Shown here: positions 42,275-51,353 of the stretch, piece by piece
Layout of the letters: each line of letters begins with the position of its first letter
Position numbering within the stretch: the stretch's first letter is position 1
From: Prevotella sp.
GTDB lineage: Bacteria > Bacteroidota > Bacteroidia > Bacteroidales > Bacteroidaceae
Direction of reading: 5' to 3'
Assembly (NCBI GenBank): GCA_017474845.1
Contig: JAFVGS010000020.1
Location: forward strand, 27,030 to 91,029
DNA: 64,000 bases
Notes under the pieces: model-generated
What the model was told of the DNA's origin: nothing
The model's database searches: none
Seen by the model: the letters and a program-made list of their open reading frames with translations, nothing else
Made by a program: the position numbers and the translations under genes

Positions 42275-43549
42275 TCATTTAGAGAAGCGTTCCCCCCAGT
42301 AGTTGAGCATGCGCTGGTACATCTTTTCTTCGGTGGGATTGTGCTGGCCGTGCCAGAGGCGCTCGTTGACGAGGGCGTCTGGCAGATACTGCTGGGGCGT
42401 GAAATGGCCGGGATAGTCGTGTGGATACTGGTATCCGTCGTGATAGCCCAAGTCTTTCATCAGCTGTGTGGGGGCGTTGCGGATGGGCAGCGGCACAGGC
42501 TGATTGCCTGTGCGGCGGACGAGATCGAGGGCGGCGTCGACCCCCAGATAGGCGCTGTTGCTCTTGGGCGAGGTGGCCAGATAGACCGTCGCTTCTGCCA
42601 ACGGTATGCGCCCCTCGGGCCAGCCGATCTTCATCACGGCATCGAAAGCAGCATTGGCGAGCAGCAGGGCGTTGGGATTGGCCAGACCGATGTCTTCAGC
42701 AGCGCTGATGACAAGCCGGCGTGCAATGAACTGCGGGTCTTCCCCACCCTCTATCATACGTGCCAGCCAGTAGAGTGCGGCGTCAGGATCGGAACCGCGG
42801 ATACTCTTGATGAAAGCTGAGATGACGTCGTAGTGCATCTCGCCGTCCTTGTCATAGGCCAGGGGATTCTGCTGTAGGCGCTGAACAACTAACTCATCGG
42901 TGATGGCTACTTCATTCGAAGATTCGGATTCTACAACCAACTCCAAGATATTCAGCAACTTACGAGCGTCACCTCCGCTGTATCTTAACATTGCTCCAGT
43001 CTCCTTCAGCAGGATGTTTCTTTCCTTCAGGATGACATCCGTATGAACTGCACGGTCGAGCAGCTGCAGCAGGTCGTCCTTCTCTAAGGACTTCAGGATA
43101 TACAGCTGACAGCGGGATAGCAGCGGACGGATGACCTCGAACGAGGGGTTCTCCGTGGTGGCGCCGATGAGCGTAACGATGCCCTTCTCCACGGCACCTA
43201 ACAGGGAGTCCTGCTGCGACTTGGAGAAACGGTGGATCTCGTCGATGAAGAGTATCGGCGAGGCTTCGTTGAAGAACCGGCCCTTCTGAGCCTTCTCGAT
43301 GACGTCGCGGACATCCTTGACGCCACTCGTCACGGCCGACAGGGTGTAGAAGGGTGTCTCCAGCCGGTTGGCGATGATCTGGGCCAGGGTGGTCTTGCCC
43401 ACGCCGGGAGGTCCCCAGAGGATAAAAGACGAGATGCGTCCTGCCTCGATCATCTTCCGCAGGACGGCCCCCTCGCCCACCAGATGTTGTTGTCCGATAT
43501 AATCGTCCAAAGTGCGAGGACGGAGTCGTTCAGCCAGTGGTTGTGCCAT
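42275..43549 (-). CDS. rarA: replication-associated recombination ATPase RarA/MgsA
   Basis: A 424-residue AAA+ ATPase related to clamp loaders and acting at stalled forks. It starts AQPLAERLRPRTLDDYIGQQHL. Walker A is [11 protein letters not shown] (45-55), Walker B is LFIDEIHRFSK, sensor 1 is GATTENPSFEV, and the C-terminal tetramerisation part includes YWLARMIEGGEDPQFIARR. It leads the rarA-dnaB-PP2C operon with a promoter at 43560-43590. Confidence 0.95.
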   Translation of the reverse strand: MAQPLAERLRPRTLDDYIGQQHLVGEGAVLRKMIEAGRISSFILWGPPGVGKTTLAQIIANRLETPFYTLSAVTSGVKDVRDVIEKAQKGRFFNEASPILFIDEIHRFSKSQQDSLLGAVEKGIVTLIGATTENPSFEVIRPLLSRCQLYILKSLEKDDLLQLLDRAVHTDVILKERNILLKETGAMLRYSGGDARKLLNILELVVESESSNEVAITDELVVQRLQQNPLAYDKDGEMHYDVISAFIKSIRGSDPDAALYWLARMIEGGEDPQFIARRLVISAAEDIGLANPNALLLANAAFDAVMKIGWPEGRIPLAEATVYLATSPKSNSAYLGVDAALDLVRRTGNQPVPLPIRNAPTQLMKDLGYHDGYQYPHDYPGHFTPQQYLPDALVNERLWHGQHNPTEEKMYQRMLNYWGERFSK

Positions 43550-43559
43550 ATTTTGCCTG

Positions 43560-43590
43560 CAAAGTTACGCTAAAATGTGAAAATCACAAA
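43560..43590 (-). promoter_or_regulatory. promoter of the rarA-dnaB-PP2C operon
   Basis: On the minus strand, TTTG (43590-43587), 19 bp, TAACTTTG (43567-43560), 10 bases from the rarA start. Confidence 0.7.
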
Positions 43591-43606
43591 AAATATCATC
43601 AAAAAA

Positions 43607-43638
43607 CTTGCGAATAAAAAATAAAGTATATACATTTG
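43607..43638 (+). promoter_or_regulatory. promoter of the acidic protein/hppA operon
   Basis: CTTG (43607-43610), 20 bp, TACATTTG (43631-43638). The -7 box lies just inside the longer frame that starts at 43636, so the start at 43660 is preferred. Confidence 0.6.
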
Positions 43639-43659
43639 CAGAAAAAAACGAGAATATAT

Positions 43660-44496
43660 ATGGCAAGAACAAAGCAACAACAGCCGGAAAGTAATCCGTC
43701 ACTGTCGATTAAGGCAGTCACTAAAAGTAGTGTTTGGGACATCCAGGAGAACGATGTGATCCGTATGTGGGAGGCAGCCCGTAAGGATGCCGAAGTGAAG
43801 GAGAACGTGAGTCATTACCTGGATATCTTCAAGAGCGCGTTCCTCATCGAGGAGATCAAGGACGACGTGATGCTCGTGAAGAAGAGCTATGAGAAACGTG
43901 GTTACAAGGTGACCCAGATCAGTTTTGACGAAAACATGAAGTTCGCGTGGGCCATCAAGAAGCGTCCTATCATGCGTGTGACCGACCTGACGTACGAAAA
44001 CATCCGCCACATCTCTGCAGCCAAGCTGATAGAGGTACTCGACCGTAACTTCGGCGGTGGCTGGGACTCGCTGTCACAGTCGATCCAGGACGTCATCCTT
44101 AGCGGCTTTGACATTTCCACCACGACGCTTCCCAAGGACCGTCTTCACAAGAAGGGCGGCATGTATGAGAAGAAGGTGGAAGACGGCTTCGAGGTGCTTG
44201 AAGTGGAAAAAGGCGGATGGGTGGAAGCCATCTTCGCCAAGATGAAGCCTGAGCAGGAAAAGATCCGCATGAAGTTCTCCGACAATCCGGATGAAGTAAA
44301 GGATGGCGAAGAGATTGACGACGATGAGGACTACGAGGTTCAGGACGATTACAGTTCTCACGACGAGGAGGACGAAGAGGTGGGCGATCCGGATGACGAT
44401 GAGATCACCGAGGACAACTACTCGACGATGATGGACCTGGGCAGCGAAGACCCCGATGACGAGGCTGCAGCCCTCATTGAGTTTGTTGACGAATAA
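43660..44496 (+). CDS. conserved protein of unknown function with an acidic tail
   Basis: A 278-residue soluble protein with no signal peptide. Residues about 1-200 are folded and unfamiliar to me, with IQENDVIRMWEAARKDAEVK, SYEKRGYKVTQISFDENMKF and NFGGGWDSLSQSIQDVIL. Residues about 205-278 are extremely acidic and probably disordered (runs of D and E). Such tails often mimic nucleic acid or tune solubility and binding, but the role here is unknown. It lies 34 bases before hppA and may be co-transcribed. Confidence 0.8.
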   Translation: MARTKQQQPESNPSLSIKAVTKSSVWDIQENDVIRMWEAARKDAEVKENVSHYLDIFKSAFLIEEIKDDVMLVKKSYEKRGYKVTQISFDENMKFAWAIKKRPIMRVTDLTYENIRHISAAKLIEVLDRNFGGGWDSLSQSIQDVILSGFDISTTTLPKDRLHKKGGMYEKKVEDGFEVLEVEKGGWVEAIFAKMKPEQEKIRMKFSDNPDEVKDGEEIDDDEDYEVQDDYSSHDEEDEEVGDPDDDEITEDNYSTMMDLGSEDPDDEAAALIEFVDE

Positions 44497-44530
44497 TCAA
44501 TCATTTTTAAACAAAAACCTAGATTAAAAA

Positions 44531-46726
44531 ATGAACATTCCTGAAGTATTTTGGCTCGTGCCCGTCGCATCGGTGGTAGCACTGGGCATGGCGTATTTCT
44601 TCTTCACACAGCTGATGAAGGCAGACGAGGGTACGCCGCGTATGAAAGAAATTGCACTCTATGTGCGCAAAGGTGCCATGGCTTACCTGAAGCAGCAGTA
44701 CAAGGTCGTTTGTATTGTCTTCGTGGTGCTCTGTGCGCTCTTTGCATTCATGGCCTATGGCCTGAACGTACAGAACCCCTGGGTGCCCTTTGCATTCCTC
44801 ACCGGCGGTTTCTTCTCCGGACTGGCTGGTTTCTTCGGCATGAAGACCGCCACCTATGCCTCAGCACGTACGGCCAATGCCGCCCGCCAGAGCATGGACG
44901 CCGGACTGAAGATCGCCTTCCGCTCAGGTGCCGTGATGGGTCTGACGGTTGTCGGACTGGGACTGCTTGATATCGCTATCTGGTTCCTGGTGCTCAGCTA
45001 TTTCTATCAGGGCGACCAGATGGCCCTCATCACCATCACCACTACGATGCTGACCTTCGGTATGGGTGCCTCGACGCAGGCCCTGTTTGCCCGTGTTGGC
45101 GGTGGTATCTATACGAAGGCTGCCGACGTTGGTGCAGATATCGTGGGTAAGGTGGAGGCCGACATCCCTGAGGATGATCCCCGCAATCCTGCTACGATTG
45201 CCGATAACGTGGGTGACAACGTGGGTGACGTCGCTGGTATGGGAGCCGACCTCTATGAGAGCTACTGCGGCTCTATCCTTTCCACGGCTGCCCTGGGTGC
45301 TGCTGCCTTTGGTGTGGCAGGCCTTGAGATTCAGCTGAAGGCCGTCATCGCCCCGATGCTGATTGCGTCGGTGGGCGTATTCCTCTCACTCTTGGGAATC
45401 TTCCTGGTTCGCACCAAGGAAGGTGCCACGATGAGGGACCTCCTCCGTTCGCTCGCCTTGGGAACGAACGTCAGTGCCGTGCTCATCGCTATTGCTACCT
45501 TCGCCATCCTCTACCTCTTAGGTATCGAGAACTGGCTGGGACTCTCCTTCTCTGTCATCTCCGGTCTGGCTGCCGGTGTCATCATCGGACAGGCTACCGA
45601 ATACTACACCTCTCACTCCTACAAGCCGACGCAGAAGATCTCTGAGGCCGGACAGACAGGTGCTGCCACGGTGATCATCAAGGGTATCGGTACGGGTATG
45701 ATCTCTACCTGCATCCCCGTCATCACCATTGGTGTGGCCATCATGCTGAGTTATCTCTGTGCCAACGGCTTCGACCTCTCGATGTCGTCAGAGTCACTGG
45801 CTCACGGTCTCTATGGCATCGGTATCGCTGCCGTGGGTATGCTCTCTACGCTGGGCATCACACTGGCCACCGACGCCTACGGACCTATCGCCGACAATGC
45901 GGGCGGTAATGCGGAGATGTGCGGTCTGGGTGAAGAGGTACGTCATCGTACGGATGCCCTCGATGCCTTAGGCAACACGACAGCTGCCACTGGTAAAGGT
46001 TTTGCTATTGGTTCTGCTGCCCTCACAGCTCTCGCCCTGCTCGCCTCGTATATCGAGGAGATCAAGATAGCGATGGTACGTGCTGGACAGACGCTGAACA
46101 ATGTGGCTGGTGATGTGATCTCCGCTTCAGAAGCCACCATCCCCGACTTCATGAACTACTACCAGATCAACCTGATGAATCCCCGCGTCATCGTCGGTGC
46201 GTTCATCGGTGCAATGGCAGCCTTCCTCTTCTGCGGTATGACGATGGAGGCTGTGGGCCGTGCTGCTGAGAAGATGGTGCAGGAGGTGCGTCGCCAGTTC
46301 CGTGAGATTGCCGGTATTCTGGAGGGAACTGGCACACCCGACTACGGTCGTTGCGTGGAGATTTCCACCCGTGCTGCCCAGCACGAGATGGTGGTGCCTT
46401 CCATCCTCGCCATCATCATCCCCATCGTCGTGGGCTGTGTACTCGGTGTGGCTGGTGTCCTCGGTCTGCTCGTAGGCGGTCTGGCTGGCGGCTTTACGCT
46501 GGCTGTGTTCATGGCCAATGCCGGAGGTGCTTGGGACAATGCCAAGAAGAACATTGAAGAAGGCAATTTCGGCGGCAAGGGCTCGTTTGCCCATAAGGCC
46601 TGTATCGTAGGCGACACTGTGGGAGACCCGTTCAAGGATACCTCTGGTCCGTCGCTGAACATCCTGATCAAGCTTATGTCGATGGTCAGCATCGTCATGG
46701 CTGGTCTGACGGTTGCATTTTCATAA
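44531..46726 (+). CDS. hppA: membrane ion-pumping pyrophosphatase
   Basis: A 731-residue integral membrane enzyme that hydrolyses pyrophosphate to pump Na+ and/or H+. The PPi-binding segment DVGADIVGKVEADIPEDDPR and the NVGDNVGDVAGMGADL loop are intact, with matching motifs near the C-terminus (GGAWDNAKKNIE, DTVGDPFKDTSGPS). Ala at the key position in GNTTAATGKG, where K+-independent enzymes have Lys, points to the K+-dependent class. About 16 membrane helices are expected. It is followed after 8 bases by the PAP2 gene. Confidence 0.96.
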   Translation: MNIPEVFWLVPVASVVALGMAYFFFTQLMKADEGTPRMKEIALYVRKGAMAYLKQQYKVVCIVFVVLCALFAFMAYGLNVQNPWVPFAFLTGGFFSGLAGFFGMKTATYASARTANAARQSMDAGLKIAFRSGAVMGLTVVGLGLLDIAIWFLVLSYFYQGDQMALITITTTMLTFGMGASTQALFARVGGGIYTKAADVGADIVGKVEADIPEDDPRNPATIADNVGDNVGDVAGMGADLYESYCGSILSTAALGAAAFGVAGLEIQLKAVIAPMLIASVGVFLSLLGIFLVRTKEGATMRDLLRSLALGTNVSAVLIAIATFAILYLLGIENWLGLSFSVISGLAAGVIIGQATEYYTSHSYKPTQKISEAGQTGAATVIIKGIGTGMISTCIPVITIGVAIMLSYLCANGFDLSMSSESLAHGLYGIGIAAVGMLSTLGITLATDAYGPIADNAGGNAEMCGLGEEVRHRTDALDALGNTTAATGKGFAIGSAALTALALLASYIEEIKIAMVRAGQTLNNVAGDVISASEATIPDFMNYYQINLMNPRVIVGAFIGAMAAFLFCGMTMEAVGRAAEKMVQEVRRQFREIAGILEGTGTPDYGRCVEISTRAAQHEMVVPSILAIIIPIVVGCVLGVAGVLGLLVGGLAGGFTLAVFMANAGGAWDNAKKNIEEGNFGGKGSFAHKACIVGDTVGDPFKDTSGPSLNILIKLMSMVSIVMAGLTVAFS

Positions 46727-46734
46727 TTAAATAT

Positions 46735-48234
46735 ATGTATAAGAGAAATATGAGATTATTAATATCAATGGTTATCGCAGTCTTGTGCTGCGGTAACCTT
46801 CATGCTCAGGCAGTACCTGATGCTGGGAGATTCCTTCCGGCACCTCCTACGGAAACATCCGTAGAGTATATCAAGGACTATCTCCAGTATGCCTGGGGCA
46901 AGACCATGAGAGGCACGGAGATAGGAGCACAGGCAAGGACAGACTTCAACGCCAGTGCCACTTACTACTTGGACACTTTCTCAAAGGCCATTAACGTCTC
47001 GCTGAACGCTACAGAGACGCCCTACATCGCAGAACTCTTTGAGTACTGTATGGAATATGGCAACAAGAGCATTCAGCAGGCCAAGAGTTCGTTTGCATTC
47101 TTCAGAAGGCCTTATGTGCGTTTTGACGAGGTGTCGCTCATTCCTGAAATGGAGGATGTTTATGCCAATGAGAGCTCCTACCCTTCCCGCGAGGCGCTGA
47201 TGGGTTGGATGTATGCCCTGCTGCTCTCAGAGATTTGTCCGGAGAAACAGGACACAATCCTGAAGACCGGCTATCGCTTCGGCGATGCGTCGATGGTGTC
47301 TGGCTACCATTGGGACAGCGATGTCCAGGCAGGCCGTCTGCTGGCCAGTGCCCTGATGGTCCGTCTGCACGACCACACGGGTGTCAATGCGATGATCAAC
47401 TCCGCCAAGGCGGAATATGCCAAAGTGTCTGGTACGGCCTATGTTAGTCCTGGGCTGACGCAGGATACCAACCAGTACTTCACCAACGATCAGCTGCCTG
47501 ATGCCGTCAAATACCTGCCGGCTCCTCCTGATACGGTCTCTGCCCTCGGTACTACGGACATGAACAAGTTCATTGAAGGCAAGGCCATCCGACCGACGGA
47601 TGAGGGTCAGATAGCTATCGACGACGTGAACAACGAACTGGACTATTTCCTGAAGATCTACTCCAATGCCTTCGGCAGGACACTCTCTGCGACGGCAACG
47701 CCTGAGACATATAAGCTCTGTGAGAGCATGTATACCCTCGGCGACGGTGCTACCCTCAGCTGTAAGAACTACTACAAGCGTTCGCGTCCTTTCAAGCAGC
47801 TGAACGAGGCTACAGCCTATCCGCCTGCTGAGAATATCGAGAAGAATACAGGCTCCTATCCCTCTGGCGACGCCTCTACAGGCTGGATGTACGCCTTGGT
47901 CCTGTCTGAGCTCAATCCCGATGCAGAGGAATCCTTGCTGGCCCGTGCCTATCAGTATGGTTCAGGCCGCGTCATCACAGGCTATCACTGGCAGACCGAT
48001 GTCGAGGCCGGACGTCTCGTCGGCTCTGCCGTCTATGCTCGTCTGCACAACAGCGATGAGTTCCTGAAGCAGTTTGAGCGTGCGAAGAAAGAGCTCGCCG
48101 GCACCCTGGGTGTGCGTTCTGTCTCTGCCGACGTGAAGGATGCCGACACCTATACCCTTGGAGGGGTCAAAGTGGCTGGCGAACCGACTCAGAAAGGGGT
48201 CTATATCCAAGGCGACAAGAAGGTGATACGCTGA
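46735..48234 (+). CDS. secreted tandem PAP2 (class A acid phosphatase-like) protein
   Basis: A 499-residue exported protein made of two PAP2 domains (about 35-235 and 255-460). The second has KNYYKRSRPF, YPSGDAS and GRVITGYHWQTD, close to the KxxxxxxRP/PSGH/SRxxxGxHxxxD signature but with Asp in place of the PSGH His. The first is further degraded: RRPYVRF, YPSREA and ASMVSGYHWDSD, lacking the PSGH and the third-motif Arg. The C-terminal GVYIQGDKKVIR matches the sorting tails of other secreted proteins here. The substrate is unknown; phosphomonoesters or lipid-linked pyrophosphates are possible. Its stop overlaps the M15 start (TGATG). Confidence 0.85.
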   Translation: MYKRNMRLLISMVIAVLCCGNLHAQAVPDAGRFLPAPPTETSVEYIKDYLQYAWGKTMRGTEIGAQARTDFNASATYYLDTFSKAINVSLNATETPYIAELFEYCMEYGNKSIQQAKSSFAFFRRPYVRFDEVSLIPEMEDVYANESSYPSREALMGWMYALLLSEICPEKQDTILKTGYRFGDASMVSGYHWDSDVQAGRLLASALMVRLHDHTGVNAMINSAKAEYAKVSGTAYVSPGLTQDTNQYFTNDQLPDAVKYLPAPPDTVSALGTTDMNKFIEGKAIRPTDEGQIAIDDVNNELDYFLKIYSNAFGRTLSATATPETYKLCESMYTLGDGATLSCKNYYKRSRPFKQLNEATAYPPAENIEKNTGSYPSGDASTGWMYALVLSELNPDAEESLLARAYQYGSGRVITGYHWQTDVEAGRLVGSAVYARLHNSDEFLKQFERAKKELAGTLGVRSVSADVKDADTYTLGGVKVAGEPTQKGVYIQGDKKVIR

Positions 48235-48890
48235 TGAGAACAGCACTACTGACTATGATTCTTTTCTGGCTCTGCGGCATCCATCCTGCGCAGAGCCAGG
48301 ATTTTTCTGCAGGGTTCTCCATCAACGAGATTCCTGACAGCATCTGGCAGAAGATGCAGGGGAAGACGTATCAGCCCAATGATGTCATTCATCGCAGCGA
48401 CCTGCGTTATCTGCGGCTGATGCACTGGGACTACGACGGGAAGACGCATCATGGTGAGATGGTCTGCAACCGTCTCATCGCCCAGAAGCTCATCCGCATC
48501 TTCATGGAACTCTATCGCCAGCACTACCCTATCCAGCGGATTCGCCTGGCAGACGAGTATGATGCCGACGACGAACGGCAGATGCGCGACAACAACACCA
48601 GTTGCTTCTGCTTCCGTACTGTCTCTGGCCGCCAGCATTTGTCATACCACGCCAGAGGTCTCGCCGTTGATATTAATCCGCTCTATAACCCCTATATCAG
48701 GACTGGCAAGGACGGCAAACAAATAGTAGAGCCTGCCACAGGCAAGCCCTACTGTGATCGGAAGAAAGACTTCCAATATAAGATAGATAAAGGCGACCTC
48801 TGCTATAAACTATTCCTGCAGAACGGCTTCACCTGGGGCGGCTCCTGGCGCACCATGAAGGATTACCAGCACTTCGAGTTCCACCCTTAG
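48234..48890 (+). CDS. M15-family D-Ala-D-Ala carboxypeptidase-like protein
   Basis: A 218-residue exported zinc peptidase-like protein (signal peptide to about residue 21, ending PAQSQ). The zinc-site motif SYHARGLAVDINP matches SxHxxGxAxD of VanY-type enzymes, and the final DYQHFEF supplies the third ligand. VanY-like enzymes trim peptidoglycan stem peptides. It shares a one-base stop/start overlap with the PAP2 gene, so cell-wall or lipid-carrier metabolism may link this operon. Its 3' end overlaps that of the convergent DUF1015 gene by 4 bases. Confidence 0.85.
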   Translation: MRTALLTMILFWLCGIHPAQSQDFSAGFSINEIPDSIWQKMQGKTYQPNDVIHRSDLRYLRLMHWDYDGKTHHGEMVCNRLIAQKLIRIFMELYRQHYPIQRIRLADEYDADDERQMRDNNTSCFCFRTVSGRQHLSYHARGLAVDINPLYNPYIRTGKDGKQIVEPATGKPYCDRKKDFQYKIDKGDLCYKLFLQNGFTWGGSWRTMKDYQHFEFHP

Positions 48891-50134
48891 CTCAGTTTAT
48901 GGATCACAAGTCCTGAGCGCAGCTTCGGCTCAAACCATGTAGCCTTCGGTGGCATGATCTTGCCGCTGTCAGCGATGTCCATGATCTGCTGCATGGAGAC
49001 GGGATAGAGTGCCAGGGCAGCACGCATCTCGCCAGAGTCCACACGACGTTTCAACTCCTTCAAGCCTCTGAGTCCTCCAACGAAGTCAATACGCTGAGAA
49101 CTTCTGAGGTCGCCGATGTTCAGGATCTCGTCAAGAATCAGACGAGAGGAAATGTCCACGTCAAGCACACCGATGGGATCATTATTATCATAAGTACCTT
49201 CCTTTGCCTTCAGGCTATACCAGTGCTCGTCTAAATACAGCGAGAACTCATGCAGCTGCTGAGGCTTGTAGATCTCCGTACCCTTGTCCTCCACGATAAA
49301 GTTCACCTGCAGCGCAGCAAGGAACTCCTCTGACGACATGCCGTTCAGATCCTTCACCACACGGTTGTAGTCGAGGATGGTGAGCTGTGAGGCCTGGAAG
49401 CACACGGCCATGAAGAAGTTGTACTCCTCCGTACCGTTGTGGTTGGGGTTCTGCTTCTGTTTCTCTGCCCCCACAAGGGCAGCAGCGGCACTTCTATGAT
49501 GTCCGTCGGCGATATAGAGCGAGGGCATCTTGGCAAACTCGTCGGTGATGGTCTGCATGTCCTTGTCATCATTGATTACCCAGAACTGATGGCGGAAGCC
49601 ATCGATGGGTGCGATGAAGTCGTACTCAGGCTCTGTGGCGGCATAGCGCATCAGAATCTCATTGAGCACGGCATTATCGGGATAGGCGAAGAACACGGGC
49701 TCGATGTTCGCATTGTTAACACGGACGTGTTTCATGCGGTCTTCCTCCTTGTCGCGACGCGTCAGCTCATGCTTCTTGATACGGCCGGCCATATAGTCGT
49801 CGGTGTGGGCACAGACCACAAGACCGTACTGCGTCCGTCCGTTCATCGTCTGGGCATAAATATAATAATGTTCGCGGGCGTCTTGCACCAGCCAGCCCTT
49901 GTCCTGGAACTTCTGGAAGTTCTCTGCAGCTTTCTCATACACCCTGGGGTCGTACTCCGACGTGCCCACAGGGAAGTCGATCTCCGGCTTGATGATGTGA
50001 TACAGACTCTTCTCGTTGTCGCCTGCCTCTGCCCTCGCCTCTTCTGAGTCAAGCACGTCGTAGGGGCGGCTCTCTACCTGCTCCACCAGTTCCTTCGGTG
50101 GACGGATACCTTTAAACGGTTTGATGATTGCCAT
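48887..50134 (-). CDS. DUF1015 family protein
   Basis: A 415-residue cytoplasmic protein of the DUF1015 family. Landmarks are the opening PFKGIRPPKELVEQVESRPYDV, then GLVVCAHTDDYMAGRIKKHE, and IADGHHRSAAAA (about residues 208-219), a loop reminiscent of ParB/Srx-fold enzymes including ADP-dependent serine kinases. In many Bacteroidota DUF1015 genes lie beside serC and serA; here those genes are about 3.5 kb away. A role tied to serine metabolism is plausible but unproven. Its promoter overlaps that of the divergent gene. Confidence 0.88.
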   Translation of the reverse strand: MAIIKPFKGIRPPKELVEQVESRPYDVLDSEEARAEAGDNEKSLYHIIKPEIDFPVGTSEYDPRVYEKAAENFQKFQDKGWLVQDAREHYYIYAQTMNGRTQYGLVVCAHTDDYMAGRIKKHELTRRDKEEDRMKHVRVNNANIEPVFFAYPDNAVLNEILMRYAATEPEYDFIAPIDGFRHQFWVINDDKDMQTITDEFAKMPSLYIADGHHRSAAAALVGAEKQKQNPNHNGTEEYNFFMAVCFQASQLTILDYNRVVKDLNGMSSEEFLAALQVNFIVEDKGTEIYKPQQLHEFSLYLDEHWYSLKAKEGTYDNNDPIGVLDVDISSRLILDEILNIGDLRSSQRIDFVGGLRGLKELKRRVDSGEMRAALALYPVSMQQIMDIADSGKIMPPKATWFEPKLRSGLVIHKLS

Positions 50135-50172
50135 ATTTGTTGATGTTTACTATTGATTCTGGAATTGTGGTG

Positions 50173-50204
50173 CAAAATTACGCAGATTATTTGGAATTAC
50201 CAAA
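50173..50204 (-). promoter_or_regulatory. promoter of the DUF1015 gene
   Basis: On the minus strand, TTTG (50204-50201), 20 bp, TAATTTTG (50180-50173). It interlocks with the plus-strand promoter 50190-50221. Confidence 0.75.
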
Positions 50205-50221
50205 TATTCTTCATAATTTTG
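50190..50221 (+). promoter_or_regulatory. promoter of the CarboxypepD-like gene
   Basis: TTTG (50190-50193), 20 bp, TAATTTTG (50214-50221), 9 bases from the ATG at 50231. Its -33 lies inside the spacer of the minus-strand promoter. Confidence 0.75.
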
Positions 50222-50230
50222 CAGTCTGAA

Positions 50231-51343
50231 ATGAAGATGAATCGAAAAATGAAGAAAATCATCCTGATGGCCGTAGCAGTCTTGATGGCTACCATGAGCG
50301 CTGAGGCGCAGAGAATACGTACGATAGACAAAGACGGACAGCCCGTGCCCTATGTGTCGGTGTTGACGACCGACGCCAGATATATCGGTGTGACGGATAT
50401 CAACGGCGTGATTGAAGACGTGAAGGGAGCCGACACCATCTCCGTGAGCCACGTGGCCTATAAGCCAAAGCTTTATAAGGTGAACGGCAAGAGCGGCACC
50501 ATCACGCTGGAGGATGCCGACTTCGGACTGCCTGAGATCGTCGTGAAGAAGAAACCCCTGGTTTATGTGCAAACCTATTACCGTGTCTATTTATACAATG
50601 ACGAGGATGGCGTCATGTACTATCGCGTTGGCTTCACCGACAATGTCTACGACCGTGTAACGAAGAAACTCAAGACCAGTACTACCCACACAGCGAAAGC
50701 AAAATATGCTATCCTTAAAACAGCCTTTAGTGCTTTGGCTGGAAACATAGTCGACAAGCACAGCCAGATTAAAATGAAACCGTTGGAGGATAGAATCAAG
50801 GAGAGATACAAGGACATCCAGGTAAAGATCACCGACGAGGGAAACGGCAGGAAGCGCATCAACGACTTCAAGGGCACCATCGGATACATCGTCGACAATA
50901 AGGAAGCCGGCCAGCGTCGTTTCTCCTATGACAGTGGTAAGGCATCGGCACACAGGCTGGAAGCCCAAGGCAAGGAAAAGAAGCTGAAGAAGCGCGAAAC
51001 CAAAAAAGCAAAGGAGAGAAACAGAGAGGATGCTGACTTCGAACTATACAGGATCGATGATGACGGCAGATGCACTCCCGAGGACTTTATGATGTCGCAG
51101 TGGATGACCAGTTACGACGAGGACAACAAAAAGGGCGAGAGTGTTCACAAAGTACACTGCGTACAGGTGTTTACCACCGATCGTGCCTATGTCGATAAGG
51201 ACGAACTGAAGCAGCTGAAAAAGGAGAACAAGATGAAGATGACTTATCAGAACATCCTCCAGTTTGAGCATGCCCACAAGATTCCCGCCCTGGCACCAGC
51301 TATCCAGAAGAAACTCAACGAACTCTGGAAGATGGAGGAATAA
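50231..51343 (+). CDS. secreted protein with a CarboxypepD_reg-like N-terminal domain
   Basis: A 370-residue exported protein. The signal peptide ends near MSAEAQ, and residues about 27-105 resemble the carboxypeptidase regulatory-like beta-sandwich (TIDKDGQPVPYVSVLTTDAR, VTDINGVIEDV, SHVAYKPKLY). The rest is lysine-rich and unrecognised, with a basic coiled segment (KEKKLKKRETKKAKERNRED) and a helical end. The longer frame to 50153 overlaps the promoter, so the start at 50231 is favoured. It may form a unit with the following frameshifted gene and GH5 cellulase. Confidence 0.82.
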   Translation: MKMNRKMKKIILMAVAVLMATMSAEAQRIRTIDKDGQPVPYVSVLTTDARYIGVTDINGVIEDVKGADTISVSHVAYKPKLYKVNGKSGTITLEDADFGLPEIVVKKKPLVYVQTYYRVYLYNDEDGVMYYRVGFTDNVYDRVTKKLKTSTTHTAKAKYAILKTAFSALAGNIVDKHSQIKMKPLEDRIKERYKDIQVKITDEGNGRKRINDFKGTIGYIVDNKEAGQRRFSYDSGKASAHRLEAQGKEKKLKKRETKKAKERNREDADFELYRIDDDGRCTPEDFMMSQWMTSYDEDNKKGESVHKVHCVQVFTTDRAYVDKDELKQLKKENKMKMTYQNILQFEHAHKIPALAPAIQKKLNELWKMEE

Positions 51344-51353
51344 TTAATAAAGA

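Noticed and set aside
48887-48890. Convergent overlap of stop codons as a frameshift error
   Set aside because: Both proteins end with family-typical residues, so a 4-base tail overlap is natural.
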